Source: Tubulanus polymorphus (taxonomy: Eukaryota; Nemertea; Palaeonemertea; Tubulaniformes; Tubulanidae). Taken from it: a stretch of DNA of 60,000 nucleotides. Positions 38,010 to 49,599 of this stretch are shown here, in pieces. The translations under genes and the position numbers were made by a program. The DNA is taken from contig NC_134030.1 in NCBI RefSeq assembly GCF_964204645.1, positions 5,766,278-5,826,277 on the forward strand. The letters are read 5' to 3'. Each line of letters opens with the position of its first letter. Positions within the stretch are counted from its first letter, which is position 1. Below the pieces are notes generated by a model. The model made no database searches, had not been told where the DNA came from, and worked only from the letters and a program-made list of their open reading frames with translations.

Positions 38010-40830
38010 TCCAGTAACGGAGATAAAAACACAAATTATACGCTATTTCAGAGGCCATGTCTGCGTCTTCACATGTCTAACGTCTGAAGACCTTTTACTA
38101 AAAATGCCCATGAACCGTACGCACGTATTCAGAACCAAGTCGAGCCACTTAGGAGCAATTTCCACTAAGTCCCTTGGCCAGGTTTTACTAAAAATTAGTT
38201 TATTTTCGTCTATCTTCGTCCCAGAGTTAAATCTTGAACAAAAAAATTCACGTCCGGCGCTTTCCTTTTGTGGGTTGAGTCATTGCCGTAATAATGTGTC
38301 TCCTAGTCCTAAAAGTTACGAATGAAATTCGTTAAAATACTATTTCAATGGTGCTTTCAATCTATTGATTAAGAAGACCCCAGCTGTTATTATATTCTGA
38401 AATCGAAAATGACACATTAATAACGTCAGAATCTTTCGCATGAGGATATACAGAATTCAGCATTTCGCACAGAGAAATAAAGGTGATAGCAATGAATTAG
38501 TCTGACGTTAGAATGGGCTTTAAACACGTAGTATCTGTGACGGGTATCGCAAGGGATTTTATCGGTGTCAACTAGCAACTCTATTGTAGCGTAAAACGTA
38601 ACGATGATAATTTTCCTTCGATCTATTTTAATGAGAAGTTTCCCGTCGGGAAAAGATATAACATTAGCCGGTTTACTACGCGCTTTTAGAATCGGATAAT
38701 TTCACCGCTGCGAGTTGTGCGAATGCTACCGGTGACGACGTTGTCGTCGGTAGCCGCGGCTACGTAAAAATCAATGTTTTCCTCACGTCTGTATTTCATT
38801 CTGAAATATTTATGGCGCGCGAAATGATAGAAAATCGGTTCGGAGTTTTTTTTACGTCCGTCAAAATGAGGTGAATAATGTATATGTACGTTTTCCACGG
38901 CGAGGAAACTTATTCAGTTTATTTCTGCCCGAATGGACATTCGACATCGGCGTTGAATTTTGAGAAGGTGCTCGGGGTTGGCGTACAGAAATAGGCTAAA
39001 ACCGTTTAAAAACCTTTTATCGTAATTGGATCCAAAAAATATAATCGTTACGCCGTATCCACATTGTCTAGAAAGATTAATGTCGGTTGTTTGTTTTGGG
39101 TTTGTTGGGCTTTTTTTCGAACGGATCTGGGTTTAGTGGAAAATCTGCTCGTAATGTATTAATTGCTCGGTATGAAATTGGAATTCGTTTGAAAGCTTTC
39201 TTGAAGAAAGGTTATTAGCGGTACAAGACGGCGTCTTTGCCTGACATTAATGCGGTATTAGAGTCATTTTGAGCATCTTCTTGGCTTATTGCGAGCTTGC
39301 TCATTTGATTCAGTAGCGGGCTGTTGAAATATGATCTGTTCCTTGGATAATGACACCATGCTATCGCAATTATGATTAGTTTTTGACATGGAAATAAATC
39401 GAGTGCTCAACTCCTATAGTCGCTGCTCTTAGTCAGTTTGCCAATTATTTCCAAGTTGCAGAAGCGGCTATCGCTGCATGCGCATTAATAATAACAAGCC
39501 GAGCCAAATGATGTGGACAAAATGTAAAATGATGTCGCGGCGGATGCATCAGCTTGATTAACTGCTACACGAGACCTTCCAAAAATAACCTGAACTTCAA
39601 GTTTCCAATTCGATAAATCTTCAACGATGATCTTATTTCAAAATGGACGTTGCTCGTACGTACACGGACGGACGTGGAGTGAGCAGATGTTACGGTCTGA
39701 TGTTCTTGATCGATGCGACGATAGATGATGCACCTACGAACATCGTTATGAGATGGGCTGCTGTTTATTCTTAGATTTACGTCCACACTTCAGCATACGA
39801 GTCCAGGACAACGAGATGATAGAGCCTTTTGATGTCGCGCTCGTGACATGTTCTCCTACGGTATTTATACGCCGACGAAAAACTACTCCAAAACATCAAT
39901 GCGATGTATTCTTTTGTTTACTTTTTGCCCATTCATCCCTCCGTTGGTAATAACCGGCGTCCTCGACTGTACCGCGCATATGGGTTGTATTTTTATACAT
40001 GCAACGAAGAGGGGCTTTCAGTATTAGTCATTTATAGAATTAACGCCCATATGGTGTCCTTGGTGTTTTTCCATTTGAAGACATTCGTCAGTCCTTTCAA
40101 CCAGTTCTCTTGACCGCGGATGAATACAAAGAAGAAACGTGGTTGACGTATAAAAATTCATCTAGTGTCTATTGTTGACAGGAACGAAATCCGTCATAAT
40201 TCGACGAAAAAAATTGTCGTTTGTCTCCTGTCGCTCAGTTCACTTTGGAAGATCTATTCCATATATAGTGTATGAAAATCTTGACGCACAGAGAATGCCG
40301 CGGTGGTCGTCGCCGCCGAGTTTGAGATAATGTAATCAAGAACAGTTTGACAGGTTAACCCGAGATAATCATCAGGAGATGGGAAGATTTGATTATATGA
40401 AGGTGAATTCATCTGATGTGAATAACATTAGTTTTCATGCTGGCCACCGGTCTGGCGTTCAGTCATTGTTCCGTCCAGCGATAAAAAAAAACGTATTCCA
40501 GTGGGCATATATGTTCCCGACAGTCACGGATATTAGCGCTGTCGAAGTCTAGTCTATATGAATTTACGAATATCATCGTCCGTTTATTTCGTCATGATTA
40601 ACTCTATAAAGCTTCAGAATTGCATTTTGCGTCAATACCCAGCCGCCCCGGCCAGAAAAAACATTAAGCTAAACCAACGCGCGATAGAATAATCGCTCGG
40701 TACCGGTTGTCAATATAACATTGGCAGGTGCCTGTTAATTTAGGCAAGAAAGCAACTTTTCAAGAACACCAAACAGTTTTGATATCAGGAACCCGGTTCA
40801 CAGACCGACTTAACGTATCATTAAAGTTCC
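38010..40830. other. Non-coding stretch
   Basis: No supported gene. The block 39230-39560 is described separately. Confidence 0.45.
39230..39560. promoter_or_regulatory. Possible enhancer-like block
   Basis: High-complexity stretch with clustered motifs: 'atgcgcattaataataacaag' type POU/SOX-like sequence near 39478-39497, 'caattatg' and 'ccaattattt' homeodomain-like sites, and 'cagcttgattaa'. No coding frame. Function is inferred only from motif density. Confidence 0.15.
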
Positions 40831-40843
40831 ATTAGTATTGTGT

Positions 40844-40900
40844 TATCGTGACAAATGAAACTTTACGTCGAATCGACTTAAAGTTTCATTTGTCACGATA
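40844..40900. repeat. 57-bp nearly perfect palindrome (hairpin)
   Basis: Two 22-bp arms (40844-40865 and 40879-40900) are exact reverse complements. The 13 bases between them continue the symmetry: one mismatched pair (40866/40878), then five more paired bases, around a single central A at 40872. After three unpaired bases on each side, three further pairs form (40838-40840 with 40904-40906). As RNA it would fold into a hairpin with almost no mispairs and a three-base loop, of about the size of a microRNA precursor. As DNA it could extrude a cruciform. No neighbouring gene is evident. Confidence 0.92.
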
Positions 40901-40909
40901 CGTCAAAAT

Positions 40910-42180
40910 GAGACCCCTGCGTCCATATATTTGTATGCACGATTACCAACCGTTCAACTATAGGTGAGGTGAAGGAATGCGTCAAAACTTAGAATATCAG
41001 TTCTTGAATCTTTTTCGGGGAGCGGTTTTGCAAAACGACTAAAACTTCACCGGTAATGATATAATTGTAATGATAGTAATAACGATAATCTTTGTGCAGC
41101 GTCTGTTTCATTTAAAACATGTTCAACGGTGAAACTGCAGCTTACAGCCCATACATAGAAAAGCACAGCATGTTTTTATACTGCGTTTGTGTTCAGATCA
41201 TCAATTTTCCGAATCTCTGCATCCAAAGACTTCTACGCGATAACGTCTAGTGCATCTAGGTCTGCGAAACGCCCCCTGGTTATTACGATATACTTATATC
41301 GTTTCGTTATCAACCGCCAGACATGCGGCAGCGATGCAGTTTGGGGTTGGTATGTATCACATATAACGGTAACAATAAATTCGAAAGATAACGAACAAGA
41401 GCTTGCTTGTAACGGTATCTAACGATCACGGTATTTAAACAACATAAAAACGCGACCATCGATTAATTAGCGATGAAAACCGCTGCACGCTTCGGGGCTG
41501 CATCAAAGAATCTTGGAAATATATTTCACCCACATTGCTTCTCTTCAAGTCTCGATCAAAGATAAAATCGATTTTTGTTTTCTTAATATCAAAATTCTAT
41601 CCATATCCAAAATTAGCCCATCGTGTGCATCGTGATAGTCGATTAAAAACCTTCATTTTAGATCACGAATTATTAGAATCGATGGATAGACGTCATTTCT
41701 CATTCAAATGAACGAATGTTTTAAGCTAACGAAATACAAAAGGTTTAATCATTCAAACGAGCACAATAATAATTGCATTCATTTTTATATGTCATGCAAA
41801 CAAGGCTCAGAATATGACATTGTCGAACCGAAACAAAAGTAGACAAAAGCGAAACCGCTTCCAATAGATAGATTTAGTTTTCAGTTCGTGCATTTTTCTA
41901 TTGACATTTTTCTAAACAAAGTCAAGATCCAAATAACTTAAACTTCGCCTCTCAATTAGTGTTCCATGAACTGCGAGCTTTGTTTTGAAAACTTTCACCC
42001 AGGAACCTCCCTTCCCTCGTATATAGAGAGCACAGTCGCATGCGGCTGGATCTTTGTTTTTTGTAGATAAAATCGCTTAAAACTGAATTTCGAATTGTCA
42101 CCAGCTGTTATTTTAGACTGTTGTCTTCTATTCAGCTGCTTGTATATACACTTGTTGACGAACACAAGCAAAATCTGATC
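40910..42180. other. Non-coding stretch, nothing recognised
   Basis: No repeat, RNA gene or supported coding frame. Confidence 0.45.
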
Positions 42181-42204
42181 GTTTTATCGGTGATACCGAC
42201 AGCA

Positions 42205-42228
42205 GAATGCAACATGTAAGTTGCATTC
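42205..42228. repeat. 9-bp-arm hairpin at edge of CpG-rich block
   Basis: Arms 'gaatgcaac' and 'gttgcattc' are exact complements with a six-base loop. The right arm overlaps a second palindrome 'attcgcgaat'. It sits at the left edge of a CpG-rich segment. Confidence 0.7.
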
Positions 42229-42593
42229 GCGAATCATGCATACGTTGGCGGGCTGCCGTGATCGCGCAGCGAGATCTTCGACCGATCGACAGATTGTATC
42301 AATTTATTCGCCGGCATCTGTGCCGTCGGTCCCGCCGTACACGCCGCGCGATTCCCAATCTGTGCTGGCTGAAATAAATCACATATCAATCAGATCTTTT
42401 CATGTTTTAACGATTAACTCAAGCGCCAGGTGCCGTCGTGATAATGCATTCTCGACAGTAGACATTCGGGATATATTACCAAAGAACAACTGTGGTAAGT
42501 ACTACGCTTTCGCTTTTCAGAACGTTAAAATATTATTATTGACACGCGATAGCACGTTCGAATTCACAATTTGAAAGCAGCGCGGCGGCGGCG
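42229..42593 (+). promoter_or_regulatory. CpG-rich block ending in a splice-donor consensus
   Basis: Locally higher GC and CpG than the flanks, with a 117-codon open plus frame (42221-42574) that lacks any recognisable domain. Beyond its stop a GCG run leads to 'gcg/gtgagtg', a consensus 5' splice donor at 42594. This would suit a promoter with a largely untranslated first exon on the plus strand. No TATA box or downstream exon was identified, so the call rests on composition and one donor. Confidence 0.2.
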
Positions 42594-42609
42594 GTGAGTG
42601 CTCTCTCCA

Positions 42610-45050
42610 GATTCGTTTTAGACAGAAAATTCGTCGAATGACGTCAGGTGGAAATAGGTGGGTTTCGTATAAGTTTCTCTATCATCCGTCAATCTGCGCG
42701 AAACGCGTAGTGTTTCTAACTGTTCCTGTCAGGTGGTGGAGTATCCTCATCAGTTAAAAGCGTTTAACTTGTCAAACAACTCTAGCATATCTGCAGTATA
42801 CTGACAATCTGAACTACCTGAGCCACTCTTTTAGAAGTCAATGCTTAATTAACTTTAGTAAAACAAAACAGGACGAGTGATAAGATTTTAACTATTTCCC
42901 GGAACACGGCCATTAGCCCGTTCTACTCTATGGCTTATTGTTGAATTGCATCCGCCGCTTGAATATTGAGGACGTGGTCATCTTTTTTTCTTTTTTAGTT
43001 TCTAATCAATTTTTTGTTGAGATGCTAGTATCCGTCGCCCAGTTTATCATGAGTAGTAATAAGTAATAGATATAGTGTTAATTGTTAATTCGACGACCTT
43101 GGGATCGGAATAAAATGAATCGCGCTGCTCTTATGTCTGGCTGTAAAGTTTCCGATACATAGAATCATCGGTTTGTTCGTATTTGGATTACCTCATTGCT
43201 TTGAATTGTTTCTAGAAAAGTAGGTTGTATGTCTCAGTTCCGAAGGGTCTATCTGTAAAATATCGTAATGGACTTTTTTGTCATATTCGCTCCTTATTCG
43301 CTTCAAATATGATCGGACGCGTGTTTGCTCATACAGAAGGTTGATCGTCGTTCCTCGCTTCTTTTTTTATTGTTTTCGCGCGTGTCGGTGGTCGACATTG
43401 ATCCGACGATGGACGTGATGCAGTTATACTGTTAGGTCGAGAGAAAAAAGCATTCTTATTGCAACGCGCACGGTGACTTCAAAGCGGCGATAATTTGTCA
43501 TCAAGAGAAAATTTATTCGAAGGTGAAACAAGCAAGAAAAACAACACTGAAACCATATCATATACGTTTATAGTTGAAAATATTTGGAAGCATAAGAAAT
43601 TTGCAGAGAGGGTCGCGTCTGTTTAAGATCAATATCAACTTGCTTGCATTGATGTTATTGAAGCATTGGCCGTTATTAACAAACATCAATTGAAGACTTC
43701 GTTAATTGACTTCGTTATGTAATAATATGCTAAGGGTTTTTATACACGAATTGCAGTTCTATTTGATGTCGAAATGTCGAATGCACTCATGAACCGAGTT
43801 ACCTTACCGTTTGCTTATTTTGCGATCATTTAGTTCAGTGGTTTGGGGTTTACTGTTACACCGCGCCGATGGCATATAACTTCGATGTTGTTGAAATCGT
43901 ATTTACATTTTCCGCGTATTTACTTGGACACTGGCGATGATTAAGTCATTTAATAGCAAAATTCAACATCCCTTCGGCGGAATTACTCGCGCATAGTAGT
44001 GATAATAGTAATCGGCAGTTGGCTGGTGTAGTCGGATGGGCAATATTTCAACCGGCGTGTGTTATGTTATAGTAAAACATCACGCTTAAATTAAACACAC
44101 AGGAGATATGTTTTACGCCGTCGGTTACACAAGAACATTTATCACGTCATTTTGATGATAAGCATCCTTCGAATAGAACCGTCATTTATATATGAAGAGC
44201 GTTGATCTATTTGCGTTTAATTTGACTCGTAGCGCTTTTCGACAATGTGAATTACTGCCCGGAAACCGACTTTTCATATGTCGAGTATTTCAGTATTTAC
44301 GATTATGTTTTTGTTCATTTCGTCTGTTCACGAAACATCGAAAATTATTGGTAGCATTTATCGGCGATTATCGTGATTATTCCTATTGTAATGCAACTCT
44401 TAAAACCTATCTTTTTCTTCAAGCTCATTATATAGTTAACCACACTTAAATTATGTATCCATGTTCTATGTAAGAGCCTTAAAGCAGTGTTCATTTAAAA
44501 AGGCACCAAATATGATAGATAATGATAAAAATAATTTATTGGCAAAAGTGCAATACTTAAACTAGTCTTTTGAATACATCGCCGCATTCAGATAGATGTT
44601 AAGCTTTAAGATTTAGAAAGTAGCCATTGTGAATGAGAAGATCGATAGAAGTAGACCAATGAGTGCAAAATTCTGTCAAAAATCTATACTTCGATGCGTA
44701 ATTAAGAGAATAACATTTATCAAATCATTATCCGCAGCAACGTTTGTCTCCTCGGGTGTGTCGTGTGTTCAACTTCGTGTATATATATTTCATCCTACGC
44801 TTTATAAGATAAATCTGTCAGTCTTCAAAATAAAAATAATGTAAAATTGCTTCTGCTAATCATTTGTGTTCGTTTTAAGGACTCTTCATGAGAACATTGT
44901 CAATATTCAATCAAATGCGTCCGTCTTTGATGCGTATAACGCATAGCGAATTTCTATACGCGCATTTTTCTGTTATGTGTTTTCTTAGCAATAAACTGCC
45001 GAGCAATAAATCTACATCTTGCTGCAAATGTGTCTGCGTTTCGCTGATTC
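42610..45050. other. Non-coding stretch, nothing recognised
   Basis: No repeat, RNA gene or supported coding frame; a 13-bp direct repeat 'gacttcgttaatt/gacttcgttatgt' near 43697 is minor. Confidence 0.45.
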
Positions 45051-45300
45051 AGTTATAATGATTGAAAACCTGCGGAATGTATTTAGATCGCAATTAGTAA
45101 CCGGACCATTTTGCGGCTCCGGTTAAAACCGTAATGCCATCACCTTTTCGCGCAAAGGGCGTTTTCTCCCGCTTACTAATTTGGTTTCGCTAACATTAAT
45201 CTTCATTTCGTGATATATCCGTTCGTCCTTTGAAGCTGGAGCGTCTTTAGTGGCGATGCTTCAATCGGCAACGCCGTCTTAGAATAAGCAATCAGCAAAT
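45050..45300. promoter_or_regulatory. Possible regulatory block with small hairpin
   Basis: Contains an inverted pair 'taaccgga/tccggtta' (45098-45105 and 45118-45125), an E2F-like 'ttttcgcgc' (45145-45153) and homeodomain-like AT motifs. No coding frame. Regulatory role is inferred only. Confidence 0.15.
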
Positions 45301-45764
45301 TAGATACGATATTAAGGTTTACCGGTTACCATTATATTTGTTATTAACTGAGACTTCATGTAAGGAATTACATTAGCGCCTGTTTGTCCCAGGTATATTA
45401 GACAACCGTGAGTCTTCGTTATATTGAATTACTCCTGCAAAGAAGAGATTGCCGCGGGATTTCAAAAACTGGTTTGAAGCCGGGCAACAATTACTGGTGG
45501 TGTGATTTATAAATTTACCGCATTATTATCGCTATTTGAATCTGTAGTGTTTGTGTGTTGACTGGACGATGTGATGTTTCTTCACCGCAAATTCTCCCAA
45601 GGTAAGCACACAAAATACAGCGCGATGATACGCAAATAGTTTGACAGACTTCAGGAACCACTGCGCGGAGACTGATCCGTGATGTCAATCCGTAAGTGTG
45701 GATGGACACAGGTTCCGAAAACTAAGTTAAAGGAACGCAGAATCTATGGCGGAAAATGAGTATT

Positions 45765-45928
45765 GCCACAAATATAAAAAGGAAATAATATGAAAGTTTG
45801 GTGGTACCCATAGAAAAGGCAATTTTACAAAAGAACTGATGGGCCTAAACTAAATTAAGCTACCTAACTGCTTCTTATTTTTGCGCAGCATTTCAGAAAT
45901 GCAGTCATTTCATTGCAGGAAGGTTTTG
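45765..45928 (+). repeat. Copy 1 of an unlabelled dispersed repeat
   Basis: Aligns with 48785-48944 in the same orientation. The best block, around 'acccatagaaaag' to 'aaagaactgat', is about 80% identical; further matches continue in order to 'attgcaggaaNgttttg'. In the best block the shared reading is GTHRKGNFTKELMG here and GTHRKANYTKELIG in the other copy. Differences include silent and conservative changes, which suggests descent from a coding sequence. This copy has a stop upstream and another shortly downstream. Probably a fragment of a transposable element. Confidence 0.55.
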
Positions 45929-46130
45929 TTGTTTGTGACCTTTCCGGGAATCGCATTTCATTGGTTCAAACACAAACGTTCAACGAACGACGTGTTCTTA
46001 TTTCAATCGTTCACTCTGTCTCGGGTTTATGGGCGAAAGCCCCAACCCTCCAGCCAGTCCTGGAAGTGATTTTATCCACAGTGATCCACGAGTCTGTAGC
46101 TACATTCAACTGTGCTAAAATGAGGGGCCA

Positions 46131-46240
46131 GTTGCTCAAAGGTTGGTCAAAGATGACGGACGGATAAATACCACAGTGACGATGAACATTAATTTGTCAC
46201 TATGTCAACTACTGGTTAATTCTAACCAGCCTTGAGCAAC
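46131..46240. repeat. Imperfect 110-bp inverted repeat
   Basis: Outer arms 'gttgctcaaaggttggt' (46131-46147) and 'aaccagccttgagcaac' (46224-46240) pair with one bulge. An inner stem 'ctggtta/taaccag' (46212-46218, 46223-46229) has a four-base loop and competes with the outer right arm. Could be the end of a small non-autonomous element. Confidence 0.5.
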
Positions 46241-46389
46241 GTCCTAGACACGAAAGTTCTTGATGAACCCAAACCCCGCCACTCGTCCGGAATTTCGACG
46301 CTTGATGGACTGATATTTTTGATTTATCGGAGTAAACATTTCGAAACATTATTTTAGGGATGCGTAACGCACGTTATTGAAGGCCAATA

Positions 46390-46570
46390 CAAATAAGCGC
46401 GCACCTGCTGTCACTTAAGCAGTAATGAACATATTTGTTCAAACATAATAACGGCCATTACAGTTGCGGATTGAGATTATTGGTTCCGTTGACACATCAT
46501 TTATAATACCAACGTGCACAATTTGGATTGGAATGCAAATGATTTAGTCGACGCGTTCGATACAAGTTGT
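46390..46570. promoter_or_regulatory. Possible enhancer-like block
   Basis: Clustered motifs: E-box CACCTG (46402-46407), TGTCA, Nkx-like CACTTAA (46412-46418), forkhead-like 'atatttgttc' and the POU octamer ATGCAAAT (46533-46540). No coding frame. Motif clustering is suggestive, not proof. Confidence 0.18.
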
Positions 46571-46761
46571 GATTTGATTAAAATAAGAATATGTATATAT
46601 TTCATACTTTTCGCGGAATGAAGTGCGTTAAATCCTTGTGAAAAATGGATCAATTTGTGCCGGGTTTAAGCGATTAATTTTTTCCTGTCGAATGCACGTG
46701 CGAATTTAAAAAACGAAACAACAAAGAAAATATGAATACGAGTTTCCTAGACCTAGCGTAT

Positions 46762-46807
46762 ACAATATTTTTCAAGTAAGAATAACAATATTTTTCTAGT
46801 TAGAATA
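46762..46807. repeat. 23-bp tandem duplication
   Basis: Two adjacent copies beginning 'acaatatttttcaagtaag' and 'acaatatttttctagttag', two mismatches. Confidence 0.8.
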
Positions 46808-46809
46808 AC

Positions 46810-47575
46810 GTTGATTTTCATATTCATACAGACTGTTTCGCTACCGTTAGTATGAAAAACAGAATCGCTTGAATAATGTTGAATATATACTTTCCGGTGG
46901 TAAAACATCATAAATCATAGATAGTTTCGGGGACAAAAATAAGATATCTTCCTCCTTGCAAATGATGAATAGAAAGAAAATAATTAGTGACCACGATGAT
47001 AATGAGATATTAGTAATATACAGGACGATGGCGCCGTTGTCAGTAATAAGCCCCCATTTTGATGAATTAGGGTTGGAATACAGTAGTTTCGGTCGGTTCT
47101 TAACACGTCTGGGTTGGGTCATCCATTATCTTCTATTTCGTTCTTTTCATTATTCGATTATAAGTCGATCGCTAAAGTACCTAGATACAAGTTTTCTCTA
47201 ATCTTCCACGTCACGTATAAGACTGTTACTGTCTCCATATATCTATGAGGACTCGCCTGCAGTATGTGTGAGTTAAGTTCGAAGTTCCAGATTTATCAAA
47301 ATTAGTTGGTTAGAGTCAAACATTAACTCACTGTTGAACTGGGTGCTGTTCTAAACGCCAGTCGCTTTCAGATTCTCGTACGGTTTTATGTTCTACCTTG
47401 TTAACCGAAGGTAGTTCGTTTCTTGGTAGATCTGTTATTTTCCCTTTGAACCGCGTTTGATATTCAATCCAATTACACGTTGAGAATTCTATGTAAGCTA
47501 ATCGCCTGATACACGAGATTCCTTTTGACCTTAACCATTTTGCAAAGAGCTTTTTTTAGAGGTTACTTTGCTGGA
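46810..47575. other. Non-coding stretch, nothing recognised
   Basis: Two opposed frames of 80-90 codons overlap at 46847-47201; neither carries a motif or splice signal. Confidence 0.4.
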
Positions 47576-47579
47576 TTCT

Positions 47580-48860
47580 TCAAGGTTTCGTTCACAATGT
47601 ATATAAAGAAACTGAACAGTTGCACAGGTAAACGAATGGGAAAGGACTTACAATATTTTAGACCCTTCCTTCCAAGATAGCCACCTTCTGTGCGTATCCC
47701 CATATGACATTATCCAATTACCTTGATTTGAAAAGTGACTCCTCTGGTAGCCATGACTGATCCAATCACTAGCAGGCAAATTGATGTTAGGAGCTCAGAC
47801 CACTATTCCAAAATCCCCCGCATCCTATGTTAAAACAAGAAGTTCAGGCGCGTAAATCCTGCTAATGGCTTCTAGGCCAGTATCGCCCCACACGCCCAAC
47901 CTTACTTTGAAATGATCAAACCTTTTGAAAGGAGTCGTATTCCAGTACAGTTATACTAGTACATCCGAACCGAATATTGAAGCGAATCCCCACCCTATTT
48001 GGTACCCTTACTCCAGACCAAAACAATCCAGAGAATCCCTTATTTCATCATCAGTCTGTCGTACCTATAACCGAAATTCGTCACCTATTCTATGTGTAGA
48101 AGTATGGCAACATTTATGGGGACCTCCTTTTTATTCTTGGTACTTTTTTGGGGTCCTGTCCTAAGCATCTTGAAGCTACTAACCTTATAGAGGGGGGGGG
48201 GGTTAGGGGGATTTCTATGTAACATTATTTCTATTCTAATAAACGTATGGAATGTTTGGAGTTATTTCAAGGCACCTCTTACAGAATACGACACCTGGAT
48301 CTACGTTTTCTTAATGCGTCGGATTTTATTCACCCAGGAGAGTTGAATGGTTCATTTCTGATGATCAAATTCCAGAATGGAATTCTAAACGTAACTACAG
48401 AATGAGTTCCTATTCTTGTGTGTATTTATCCTCTTCTCTTAGCGGTAAGACTTAACACAAACAACGCCAACAATCTTACATCGTTTGGTCTAAAATATTA
48501 TTCAAAAGGCGGCTTTTCAGGAGCGAAACATCTGAATCAAGATTTACCGATTCGTCTATTTATTGAGCTCGGTTTTAATGCTTTCTTCGTACAATGCTGG
48601 CAATGCTGAGAGAGGAAACCTGAGCAGAAAATCTAATATAACTAAGTGGTTGATCGGACAATGAATCGTGATCCGATCTGGCCGCATATAATGCTTATAT
48701 ACCAGGAAAGAACCGGCACTTGTTCGCCGTATGAATAGAATGAAAGTATCATCCCTCGAGGTAATTAGTCCCATCCGACAGCTAGCCATAACAAATATCA
48801 TCGTGGAAATCAGAGGCACCCATAGAAAAGCCAACTATACCAAAGAACTGATCGGTTGAA
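47580..48860 (+). pseudogene. Decayed protein-coding sequence, probably transposon-derived
   Basis: CpG is scarcer than in the flanks and several plus frames read naturally for long runs. In one frame, from about 47932 to 48609, only three stops occur in some 226 codons: TAG 48097, TAA 48220 and TGA 48403. Readable segments include QNNPENPLFHHQSVVPITEI, an ATG-led one at 48247 (MECLELFQGTSYRIRHLDL...) and one after 48406 (NNLTSFGLKYYSKGG). Before this, 47600-47810 reads in other frames (KRMGKDLQYFRPFLPR, then KIATFCAYPHMTLSNYLDLK, then TDPITSRQIDVRSSDHYSK), implying frameshifts. The last part, another frame, runs from about 48692 through the repeat at 48785-48944 to a TGA at 48857. No catalytic motif of a transposase, reverse transcriptase or recombinase was recognised, so the family is unknown. 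Chance alone could give one such low-stop window in this much DNA. Confidence 0.35.
48192..48202. repeat. 11-base G run
   Basis: Uninterrupted G homopolymer, followed by TTA and five more G's. Such a run could be a slippage or frameshift site inside the decayed coding stretch, and is also a likely spot for assembly or sequencing error. Confidence 0.95.
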
Positions 48861-48944
48861 GATGAATAAAGCTTCAAATGCCTCTAATCTCGTTGCACAC
48901 ATTTCGCAAAAGGCACGACTCACTTTTATTGCAGGAACGTCTTG
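48785..48944 (+). repeat. Copy 2 of an unlabelled dispersed repeat
   Basis: Partner of 45765-45928, same strand, about 3.0 kb away and of the same length within a few bases. Unlike copy 1, the frame upstream of the shared GTHRK block stays open for about 38 codons (RRMNRMKVSSLEVISPIRQ and on). The surrounding DNA of the two copies is not similar, so this is not a simple local duplication. Confidence 0.55.
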
Positions 48945-48949
48945 CCAAC

Positions 48950-49590
48950 GAGACGAATTCTACGTGTGTATGGTATAAGTGATTTTCTCCAATGCTAATT
49001 TATACTACTAAGTGATACGTGTTATATTAGTGGCCGCTGCCATCTTGTTTTTGGATATAGGCATCCGGTTTAAAGTTTTGTGCGCGCATATTCTTGTCGA
49101 TAACATATCATTCTGCGCATAATTCACGAACTGTTCTCGGTTATGAAAACATTAAAAATCAAGCTATTGCGGGGCCATTCTGTTGTTTTAAGATAGGCGT
49201 GTAAAGCGTGGAGCGGTGGTGAGAAGATATAGTCTAGGCCGTCCGTAATTAGGTACGATCGCGCGGCGCATGCTTGACACTGGCAGAGAGAGCAGGCTGG
49301 AGCGACTAATAAAATCGCTTTCTTGCCGATATTTGCTACTGATAAAAGGGAAATCCACGTCAATAAAACCGCTAATGAGGCTGTGGATCACCTTCGAAGC
49401 CATTCCAGAAACCTTTTCGTTTGAAAACCGACGACGAAACTATAATCGCCAAGTGAGGAATAACAAAGATAAATCTAGAGCGCAGTGCGGAGACGGGTCG
49501 CCGCATGTAAATAGTTGCAAATTATGGAAATAAAACGTTTATTCGATCGGATTTCGTACTAAAGACCTGAGCAGAAATTGACAAGTTGCG
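48950..49590. other. Overlapping open frames, no supported gene
   Basis: Three frames of 71-87 codons overlap on both strands between 49124 and 49533. One minus frame begins with a hydrophobic, Cys-rich stretch (AILLVAPACSLCQCQAC). No splice or polyadenylation signal favours any of them. Confidence 0.35.
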
Positions 49591-49599
49591 TTTAATCGA

